Shown: positions 26,701-38,700 of the stretch, one piece after another
Numbering within the stretch: the stretch's first letter is position 1
Layout of the letters: every line of letters starts with the position of its first letter
Assembly (NCBI GenBank): GCA_026874595.1
Contig: CM049313.1
Span: 20,665,508-20,729,507 of the forward strand
Reading direction: 5' to 3'
DNA: 64,000 nt
Source of the DNA: Sipunculus nudus
Lineage: Eukaryota; Annelida; Sipuncula; Golfingiida; Sipunculidae
Position numbers and translations under genes: made by a program
The notes under the pieces: model-generated
The model's input: only the letters and a program-made list of their open reading frames with translations
Databases searched by the model: none
What the model was told of the DNA's origin: nothing

Positions 26701-29700
26701 TAAACCCCCGCATCAAAAATTTTTATTTTGATTTTCAATATAAACTTTCCATTTTGAGCTGCTGCCACTCCCACATTTCTTTCAAGAAGATAAAACCATA
26801 CAATTTCCTTTGTTTTGTAGTGCTTTTACTTATTTAGCAAAATGAAACTGTTATTTTCATGCTTTTCCCTTATCATTTGACCTTTTTATCGAAACATACC
26901 AAAAAATTTAAAATAAAAAAACGCCCGCCCGCATTGATTTCTGGTAAAAAGTGCCTGAGAACCATACCTTTTTTTTATTTTGGCCTTAGTAGAGTTGATC
27001 AGAAAATGTTTAAACAGAGTGGTAAAATGTGAAGTAAAGATATCCTTTATTACAAAATGTTGCAGACACTACTCTTGAGAAGAAAAGGTAATATAGGTAT
27101 ATAGTTGGTTGATATGATTGGTTTGAATTGCAGGAGTTTACGCATTTGTTCAATTAATTCTTAATTATTTAAGTATATCATTTTTTCCTATGTTATACAG
27201 ATAAAATATAATTAATGTGCAAGGAGCAAGGGCTTGTGGGAGGTATAACATCTCTGCATATACATTACATGTATATATATAGTACAGGATATGAATTTTA
27301 ATACAATGGTGCTTAATGGGAAAAAAATATGATTCATAATAAAATATAAAAGTAGACAGAGGGATTGATAAACAAAGCCAGTCACTTCATTTCCCATTCT
27401 GGAAATGTTGCATGAGATCCCCATTTGTTTATTATATCATAAGTTTCAAAGTTTATACATTGCAATATAAAATATATATATACATATATAAATATATATG
27501 TCACAGGACAAACTCCAATCCAGTAGAATCGTCGATCTTACTAGGATAAAGTCCGATTGGACTTTCTACTAGGAGAAACTCCGATCAGACTTTCTACTAG
27601 TAGGATCGGCGATTCTACTAGGACAAACTCCGATCATAGCCTCTACTAGGACAAACTCTGATCAACCAGAGACCACAAGATAATTAGACTTTCTACTAGT
27701 TGAATCGGCGATTCTGCTAGGACAAACTCTAAACGTGGTCTCTACTAGGACAAACCCTGATCGTAGTCTCTACTGGGACAGACTCCGATTGTAGTCTTTA
27801 CAAGGAGAAACTTACCATCATTTACCTAATTTCTGAAACCTAAGATTAAAAATGAATAAAACAAAGTAATATTTTAACCAAATGTTTTATTTATTTATTT
27901 GAAAAAAATAAAGAAAAATAAATACAAGCACATATGATAAAACACAATATCCTACGATTATATATACAAGTAACAGATATACATCTAAATGTTTCATTCA
28001 AACATATTCATACAATTTTATTTGATAAAAAAAATTACAAATATAAGCATAAGCACATGTAAGCACAAACTGTTTATCTACTTGTATATATGTAAAATTC
28101 CTGAATATTGATCTTAAATATTTGGTTCACATCCTGTCTTAAATTCACAGCAAAAAAATGCAATATATACATCCACCTGTACTTATGTTTATCAATTAAA
28201 CCACTGATACAGAATGTAGATATTTTCAAACAGAACTTTGATTCTCAGAAATACACATCCCTTGGTTAAGTACAATTTATACAAGTTCATATTCTAAAAA
28301 ATACAAATAAAAGCACAAGCACATATAAGCACAAACTGTTTATCTACTTGTATATATATATATAAATAAAATTCCTTAATTTAAGGATAGATCTAAAATA
28401 CTTCATTCACATCCTGTCCTAAAATCACAGAGAAAAATTGCAATATATACATCCAACAGTAAATAAAGTCATATTGTGTATAATAATAAATAAAACATTT
28501 GGTTACCATATTACTGTGTTTAATTTATTCATAATCTCATGTTTCAGAAATTAGACCATTATGGTAAGTTTGTCCTAGTAGAGACTACAATCGGAGTTTG
28601 TCCTAGTAGAAGCTCTGATCCAACTAGTACATTTATATATGATAGGAGTTTGTCCTAGTAGAGACCACGATCAGAGTTTGTCCTAGTAGAATCGCCGATT
28701 CTACTAGTAGAAAGTCTAATTATGTTGTGGTCTCTGGTTGATCGGAGTTTGTCCTAGTAGAGGCAATGATCAGAGTTTGTCCTAGTAGAATCGCTGATCC
28801 TACTAGAAGAAAGTCTAATCATGTTGTGGTCTCTGGTTGATCGGAGTTTGTCCTAGTATTGGCAATGATCAGAGTTTGTCCTAGTAGAGACTACGATCAG
28901 AGTTTGTCCTAGTAGAGACCATGATCGGAGTTTGTCCTAGCAGAATCACCGATTCTACTAGTGAAAATTCTAATTATGTTGTGGTCTCTGGTTGATCGGA
29001 GTTTGTCCTAGTGGAGGCAATGATCAGAGTTTGTCCTTGTAGAATCGCTGATCCTACTAGTAGAAAGTCTGATCGGAGTTTCTCCTAGTAGAAAATCCGA
29101 ACGGACTTTGTCCTAGTAAGATCGACGATTCTACTGGATGTGACATATACATATATATGAGAATATATTTATAAGCTGATTCACAATTCTGCACACCTAA
29201 TTTATCCCTAATTTTGCTCATATTACATTACATTATGCATACAGATTTTTTTTTTAACACAAAATATTATATTTTATAAATTTGCAAAATAATAAATATA
29301 TATAAAAATATAACATGATTCAGAACTATACATTGCACCATTATTTATCCTTTTTATTCTCATGTATAATAAAATTATGCCTACAGATGGATTTAATTAC
29401 CAGGGGTAAATCTGGAATCATTTATTAAGGAATTAATCAGCAATTATGGAAATACAGTTCAAATAATAACCATTTTTGCAACATGCTTGGTGTATGTGGC
29501 AGTAAGTGTGTGTGTTTTATACCTGTGAGTGTGACAGCAGGAGTGCTCCCCTGGTGATGCAATACTAATCAAGCACAGATGTACTAAATGACCTGCTGTG
29601 GGCTGCCTGGATCTTGACAATGCAAGTGAATACTGGTTTACACAATACAGCCTCCAAAAAAACTTCAATAACTAGCCTGATTTTTGAGCTTTTATTCTTA

Positions 29701-32700
29701 AATTTCATAATATTAAAAAATAATATCCTTAAGTGTACATGCTGTGAAATTAAACTTATAGCACTTGCTGACAGAAACAAATTGTGACATGGTGAAAGTT
29801 GGGCAAAATTTAAGGTATTGACTTTTCATTTATGCTGAAGTCAGTTCCACAGTAGGGTGTTCATTTAAATTTGGCAATATTTTCATAAACTTGCAGATTT
29901 ATTCCAGATGGTATGATGCAATGGAGGAATGGGGTACTGGCCTTATTAACTAAAACTAGATGTGACTGGACAATGGTCCTCAAAGGGCCCCGCGTTTCTG
30001 CTAGTGCTGGACAAGTTTACATATGGCTGAAAAATTAAGTAAAATTTAAAAAATATCACAAACAGAAACAGGTTTTTATCAATATGCATGAGGGAAAGAA
30101 TTGTACTGGATCAAATGATATTAAAGAAGATATTTCTGAAATAACGTGTGCAATTGAAAATCACCGAATGTAGTCTTTTAGCCATATTTGATTTTGAGCA
30201 AGTCTGTAATTCAATAGGTCTGGAGCCATCATAGGCACCAATGATCCCTGTGAAATTGGGAAAGCTGCAGTAGGTTGTTGCTGAGTTGTCGCATGTGAAA
30301 GAAAACCAGGATCAGGCTGTGGCGGCCATATACAAATTCCAACAGGTTTGTAAATCAATTGGTGTGGAGCCCTCATAGGTACCAACCATCCCTGTGAATT
30401 TGGGAAAGCTGCAGTATGTTGTTTATAAGTTATGGTTTGCAAAAAAAAATAAGCAATCGGGCTGTGGCAGCCATATTTGAATTCCGACAAGTCTGTAATT
30501 TGATAGGTCTGGAGCCCTCATAGGTACCAATCATCCCTGTGAATTTGGGAAAGCTGCAGTATGTTGTTGTTGAGTTATTGCTTGTGAAAGAAAATCAGCG
30601 ATTGGGCTGTGGCGGCCATATTGGAATTCCGACATGTCTGTAATTTGACAGGCCTGGAGCCCTTATAGGTACCAATCATCCGTGTGAATTAAGCTGCATT
30701 ACGTTGTTGTTGAGTTATAGCGCGCGAAAAAAAGTGTCACTGATGGAAGGAGGGATGGACGGAAGGACGGACTGACACAGTGATCACTATTGGGCACCGC
30801 TTCTCAAGCGGGGCCCTTTTTAAACTCAAATCATATCTCACAAAATATTTAAGTAATCCAATTAAATCAATATATGAGTAAACAGTCTATTTTAACAACA
30901 GCTCAACCCCATTCATGAAGGTCATGGTCACTGGTCATATGCTCAAACAACTGCATTTGAAAACGCCACTGTGCTACCCCTAATCTGGCCAATCATGGGG
31001 CTGCATGCCAGTAATGAGGCTGGATGGAAAAGGGCTACCAGGGTAATGAGAGAGTCTGAGTCTGTAGCCAGCCTCAGAGCTTATCTAGTACTGAGTACAC
31101 AGTGGTCATTTGATCATACTCTGTCATTAGTGTTTTTTCAGTTATAAGAATTTTACCATATGGCAATGACAGGCTTGGGTCAAGTACAGGGGGTCTGTAC
31201 TTCAGTACAAGTCCAAGTACAAGTACAGACATTTTAGGTGTACTTGAGTACAAGTACAGGAGTCTGTACTTAAGTACAAGTACTTTATCATTTAATTCAT
31301 TCAAATAAAGAAAAATGCATAAACTGTTCTGAATCTTTTATTATGTATAATAAACATTTTAAGCGTCAGGATTATAATATGAGCAGTTTATGACAGAGAT
31401 CTAGCTGGCAACTCATTTCTATCAGTCTGTCATAGTGCTTAGTTATTCTAAACATCACAAGGTTTCCTCGTGCTGTGAATTTGGTTAGTAGATATAAGGT
31501 TTTTTTGTTTAAATCTTATACTTGACTTGTACTTTATTTTTTTAAGTGCATTTTTGGCAAGTACAAGTACTGTACTTGGTTTAAAGTGCCAAGTACAGGG
31601 CAAGTACACGGATATTTGTACTTAAGACCAAGAACCACATACAAGTACATGTACTTGACCCAAGCTTGGGCAATGCTGGCATATAACATTTAAAAGAAGT
31701 GAATCTTGTAACTTCCTACAGTATTGACATCCTGGGGTACTCCCAGGCCATTTTACTGTACTTGAAAATCACTCCAGAATGCACAGGAATTCTAAAAGAG
31801 ATGGTATGTAAGAAAATCTTAATTACAAGTTTATATTATTATTAAATGGAGATCTGTACATATTTCAACATATAACAACCAGGGCTAACTCAGTTTCTAA
31901 TATTCAGGCATAAAAGCTAAGCTACAGACATGAAAGAGGAATTACATTTTGAAATTAAAATTAAGATGTTAAATATTTTTGGTGTTTGTTGATTTTTTGT
32001 GACTTTAATACAGAAAAAAGTGCCACAAAAATACATGAACACATTAACACTTTTTCACATGATATTGAGTTCTTACAAAGTTGTTTACATGGCATAGATG
32101 AAAAAATATTATTTAATCTTTTTTTTAATTGGTACACAAATAGTGATAGATAACAATAAAATGTTGGTATGATACTATACTGAACAGTTTCCCAAGCTTA
32201 ACCCTCCTCCTGCGGGACCCGTATATATACGGGCGACGCGCCGCATCCCCGCCATGCGGGATACGTATATAGGTCACGTGGTCCTATTTGTTTACATGAC
32301 TTGGGGTCACCAAGCCCTGAACCTGAAGGAGAGTAGTAAATGGTCTGGCTTTTTCTGGTTGGCTCTAGCCATCATGTGCTGGAGCATCAAAAACACCCCA
32401 TTGTTTGATTTTTAAGTATGTTAAGCATAATTTCCAATAAAATTGACAGTATTGGTCAATTTTTTAAAAATCTATGGCCAATAAAAGAGATGTTGTCCAA
32501 ATGCTTGTTTGGGACTGCTTGGTGGGGTATTTTGGGCTTCACTGCATTCGGGCCAGGATGGTTAAAAAATGAGATACACAAGCCCCCTTTTTCTTGGTCT
32601 TGTTTGACTGAAGAAACAACAAATTCTCAGGTAAAAAAAAGTTTAATATCAGAATTTATTTAGAAAATTATTTAAAAGAGGCCCAAACCTCAGGTGTTTT

Positions 32701-35700
32701 ATAGATGTTATATAGGGAAAATAAATACAGCCACGTGTCCTATATACGGTTTGGGAGGGTGCTAGGTTTATAAGCCAATAAAAAAATTCTTATCCCGTCA
32801 ATCCGTATGAAATTTTATGCGGGATCACTAAAGGGGATTTCCATTCGAATGGTTTCGTTTTCCCGGAAGGTTATTTGACAAACCGTGTGCAAATAGCGAT
32901 GACATTTTCATCATGTGTACGGGACATGACCGGTCATGACCCGCGAAGTAGGTCAATCATGGCGGCGTCTGTTATTGTTAACAATGAGGAAATAGGGCAA
33001 TTATTTATGAATTCTGATCGACTTATGGGAAAAGTTTTTCTTATTAACTCAATGAAAATGACAGCCAGTTTCATTATCGATTTTGAGGAACTGACTCTGT
33101 TACGGCAGTGGGCAAAGGGTGATGTGACGGACCGGACTGCGCGGTGTCGGACTTCAAACCGGCACGCGCACGTCAGCCAAGTTTCAAGACGTGATGAATT
33201 GATGAATTATATATTTGACAAGAAAAGAGCATGAAATCAATGTAAACTGTAACGAAAAAAAACCCCAAAAAAATCGTATATGTAAGAGGTAAGACAAGTT
33301 AAAAGTAAAAAGGTCACTTGAATAATAACGTGTAGAGAACTTCTCGAGCCCATGGGTGATAATTATTATTGGAATGATTTAGCGATTTAATCGTCACGTT
33401 CCTTGCATGTCAATTCGTGCCGCAAGTTGTAGTCCTTGCATTATTATTTTATTATATAAATTTTCTTTAATATTAAATGTTTAAAATGAAGTTTTTTTTA
33501 CATTTTTTTAATGAAGTTTACACATTTTGACGATGTCCTCTAAGCAAAGTATTTTTTTTTTAGAAAAAGAAGTAAAAATAAAAACCTTCCAAAACTGTTG
33601 TCTCCCATGTGTTTCAAGTAAATTTATTCATATTTATATAGATAAATTTATTCATATTTATATAGATAAAATAATTCTTTCCACTCTCTTCCACAAAAAA
33701 AAGAATTTCCAAAGACCTATTTTAAGAGGTTGATGACTTAAAAAGACCGCACAAAACAACTACTGCGAGAAATTGTTAAATTAGAGTGACACAAAGAACA
33801 TTTGTTTTATATCTCACATTTTATTTGGTTGCCATGGCAACCATATATATATATAAGGATATCTTATCAAAGACATGTGTTAAGAGACTGAAGACTTAAA
33901 AGACAGATAACAACTTCTGCAAGAAATTGTTTAATTGGAATGACAAAAAAAAAAACATTTAAATGTTTTATTTCTCACATTTCAGTTGGTTGCCATGGCA
34001 ATCATATATATATATATATAAGGATATCCTAAAATTTCTCACTTTAGCATTTTTTATTCAGTCTGGTATACAATACTACAGGTATTGACCATTGGGACCA
34101 AAAAAGAGTACATACAGATGCTGCAAATAAAGCATCCATTCAGCACTCCTTCTAAGGCAAAAAAACTGCAAACAATTCAGTATACAGCACATATAAGGAA
34201 AAAATCAATTCAGCAGGAGGAGGGTTAATATATGCAATTGCACACAATCCTGTACAAGGCTGTTAGCTTCAGAATTCAGCATTCTTGTAGTTATGCTTAA
34301 ACTGGAAGGGGAATGCAAATATAAGTCTGCTAGAAGCAACCAGTTTTTGTTAATATTCACACATGATAAAGCCAGTTAAGATATACATTTAATGGAACAA
34401 AGAATACGCAATTATTCTGGAAAACTTTAACAAACTGCCTTATGTCTCTGTAATTAGAAATGCACAAAACCCTCTTGCATCTTGAAAGTTGTATCCTTGT
34501 TGGTCAATTAATTACAACTGGAGATCATTTGAGGATGCTTCCATATTATGAAGGAAATTTGATTAATTACCAAAATGAATTACCTGTGCATGTGAATACA
34601 TACAAAATCAAGGGATATTAAACATTATTATTCATATTTTTTAGATATTCAGAAAAATATTAAAGTAAAGAAGTGGTTTTGTTCTGTTCTTGAAACATTA
34701 CAAGTTCATATGTTTGTATTTAATAATTTTTCATACAAATAATGTTTATCAAGTAAGTATCGAGTCACAGTTTTTAAATATCATAATTTATTTAACTTTG
34801 ATTTATTGTTGCAAAACTGAAAATTAAACAAAAAGATTGCAGACATTACATCAGAAATTTTCTTTGTAATAAAAACAATACTGTAAAAGTAGACCAATAA
34901 AGCAAACCGATAAACAGAGATTCAAAACCATTCATTTGATTGATTCATAATATAAATCTGTTACTTATTTAATTAAAACAGGAAATATTACATCACACAT
35001 TCTTTTTAAGATACCGTATTGTGTACCTTGCCAATATTTATAGTTAAATTTTATTTGTCAAACCTATGACAGATTAAACCATTCATTTAACTAGATATTT
35101 CTTGACACGGCAGGTGCCATAGTATCCCAAGACAATTAACCCCCCCCCCCCCTCCTCCCCAGCCCTTGATAAGATGCATCTAACCTGTAAGTTTGGTGAC
35201 TGTACCAACAATTTTTATTGAGTTATTGCCGTAATTTCATTTTAACATTATTGCTGCTGTGACCTTGAAAAAATGTATCAAGGTCATCCATGTTCAAATT
35301 TGACCTAGCCCTTGATAAGATGCATCAAACATGTGGGTTTGGTGACTGTACCTCAAATTCTTACAAACTTATTCCGTTTAAACATCATTTTAGCAAGAAA
35401 ACAACATAAGGTGGCGCCACCTGTCTTCTGCAGAAAAGAATGCTTTCCAAGATCTTTGGTCAATTTGATTTTTGGACCAATCCATGCATCTCTCAGTGAG
35501 ATATTAAAGTTAACATCATTTCAGCGTTATCGCCTCTGTGACCTTGAAAAATGCATCAAGTTATCCATATTCGAACTTGGCCTAGCCCTTGATAAGATGC
35601 ATCTAAACTGTAGGTTTGGTGACTGTACCACAAATTCTTTTTGAGTTTTTGCCCTAATATCATTTTAGCATAATCGCTGCTGTGACCTTGAAAAAAATGC

Positions 35701-38700
35701 ATCAAGGTCATCCATGTTCAGACTTGAACTAGCCGTTGATTAGATGCATCAAACCTGTAGGTTTGGTGACTGTACCTCAAATTCTTAAAAAAAATTGCGT
35801 TAACATCATTTTAACAAGAAAACGACACAAGGTGGCACCACCTGCCTCTGCAAAAGACAAAGCTATCCAAGATCTTTGGTCAATTTGATTTTTGGATCAT
35901 TCCATGTATCCCTTACTGAGATATAAAAGATTTTGTGTGAATTTCACCAAATATGGGAATATTCAAGGTCAAGGCCACTCTCATAGGAAAGGTCATGGCC
36001 CCAATTTAAATAAACATCATCACATAACCCAAATCTATGTATATGCATAATATAAAAGAAATCGGTCCATTAGTTTTATACTTATAGTGCTCACAGTACT
36101 GTCAAGTGGCAATTATGGGGGTATTAAAAGGCACTAAAACAAGTAAAAAATTACAGGTGGCGCCACAAGTTTCTGGAACATGACAACCCTATCAATGATC
36201 TTTGATCAACTTGATTTCGGGATCAATCCATGCAAGATTTCTTGAGATATTTAAGAATTTGAGTGTTTTCCCCAAGATTGGACCTATTCAAGGTCAAGGA
36301 CACTCTCCTAGTTAAGGTCATGACCTCATTTTAAATAGGCGTCGTCCTCTCACCCATATCTATACATATACCAAGTTTGGTAAAGATCCGTGAAAAATTT
36401 TTGAGTTATCGCGCCAACAAGATTTATATGCAGCGGAGGGACCGGCATGAAAACATAGTATCCCCTGACTTTATCTTGGGATACAATTACATTTATTACA
36501 TCATACATTCTTTTTATGATACCATATTGTGTACCTCCCCAATATTTATAATTAAATTTTATTTATCAAACCAATGACAGATAAAAAAAACATTCATTTT
36601 ATTAATTCCTAATAGTTATATGTGACTTCATTAACATTACACTAAGACTAAGTAGGACAAAATGACCACTGTGTACTCACTACTAGCCCCCAGATAAGCT
36701 CTGGGGCTTGCACAAGCCTCAGACACCAATTACCCTGGTACAGGGCTTGACATTAACTTTTCAGCTTGGCTGTCCCTTCGGACAGGTTGAGGTGATTCTT
36801 ACCTGTCCAAATGAAAAGCTGTCCAAAGAAAAGTAAAGTTTTATTGGGCAACTTGATAAAAGTTAAGATATATAAATATATATTTATAAAAAGGGACCCA
36901 TGGGTCCCATCGCTCAGCTGAATTTTGGAAAATATCAGTAACTGCAAAATATTTTTATTTCTTTTGGTTTTTCATGTATATTATCATTAGAAAAGCTATG
37001 AGAAAATGGCCCTGCTAAAATGAAACTCTGTAAATTATAGAATAATTGACATGAGCTAAACCATTTAGTGATGCACCGAGGGAACAATTAGGCCTATGGT
37101 AAGTGTTATATAAAAGTAACCTTTCATAAACAAATAATGTGTGAAGGTAATTAAGTTTTCAAAAGTTAAATATATGGCCATATGAGTTAAAAATTAATCC
37201 CACAAAGTTTGACCAATATTCCTAATTTTAATACTAAGTTAACAGTGTTATTCACACCTAGGCCCCGCCAACTTTAAGAGATATGAATGAAATGCTACAA
37301 AGTATTTATATCTTCTTATATCTTGTCAGTTAGCACTTACATTAGATCCTAATATTTTATCACATTTGAATATTAGGATTAAATTCCTGAAATTTTTTTC
37401 TTAAAAAAAATAAAAAAATGTCCAAGTCTCATCAAAAAGAATTTATCTAACATTAAAATAATAAGATTCATCTTGTTTATTAGTCCTGTGTATTGAAGGG
37501 GTGGGTGGGGGGAGGGGTCTCCGTTATTACTGCTCGTTGCTAAAAAATTGTTAATTTTAAGATTCATCTAGTTCATAGTACAGGTCTGTCAACAGAATGG
37601 GGGGGGGGGGGGGGGGGAGAAAAAGGCTCCCTGTGGTATGATATTAACTGCAGAGAGCCTGATCAAGCTCAACTCAGTGGAGAGAGGGCTTGCCCTAGCG
37701 ATGGGAAGGCATAACATTATGCCAACAGCCTGGGGAGCATAGAGAGCTGCACTGAATGACCTACAGTGACCAAAGTGGACTGCTTGACAATTAGGGAATA
37801 CAACAAAAGCCTCCAAAAAAAATTAAATAACTAGCCTAATTTTGCAGCTTTTATTTTAACAGATGAAATCCTTATGTGCACATGCTGTGAAAATTAAATC
37901 CTCAGTACTTACAGGAAAAAAACAGGCCGTGGTCAAAGTTGGGCAAAATTTAAGGTACCAATTTTTTTATTTTTGCTAATATTTTAAAAAATTTAAAAGA
38001 TTTTGATCTAATTTTGGGTTTACAATTTAAATTTGATTAATTAAAGTTATATTACTGGAAATAAGTCCATAGCTTTAACATGTTTTGTGTTAAGCGATCA
38101 AATATCTTTCCCGATTTTTTACAAAATGCATAATGTTTGAGCCCATAACTTTTTAAATTATATAATACAGACCTTATTTCTGGCATGTACATAGAAACTA
38201 TATAGTAGTATATTTATGGTAAATATGAGGAAAAACAGATGAGTGGTTTTGATATTAGGCTGTCCTGAAGTGTAAAAATAGGTTTTTAATAAACAAGGCC
38301 TACAGGCCTAATGCGAACCTGTGCATTGGGAAATACACCAGGTATAATGCTTCAATGCTGGACCATGACTTCTCATGTATATGAACAATGCAGGTACTAA
38401 ACATTTTGAATAAGAAACAAATACACAAACATCACTGCTGAAATTCTGGCATGGGTGCACACAACACCACTAGGGACCCATGGGTCTCAATGCTCAGTTG
38501 AATTTGTCTATAAGGATATTTTGAAAGAAATTTTTCAGAATGACAGTCCTGTGACCTTAACCAATGACCTTGTAACCAAAAAATCTTAGAACTTAATATC
38601 CTTGAACTTGCAGCATTAGGATTATTGTAACAATCTTTTAAAAAGTGACCTTGACCTCTGACCAGATAACCTCAAATTCTACAGGTTTCTTCACTTTGGG

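Noticed and set aside
30161-30490. Minus-strand 109-residue protein
   Set aside because: It lies wholly inside the 144-bp tandem repeat and is a frame through non-coding units.
32418-32663. piggyBac transposase remnant
   Set aside because: I looked for the DDD-type catalytic blocks and the C-terminal cysteine-rich finger and saw neither. Only the termini identify the element.
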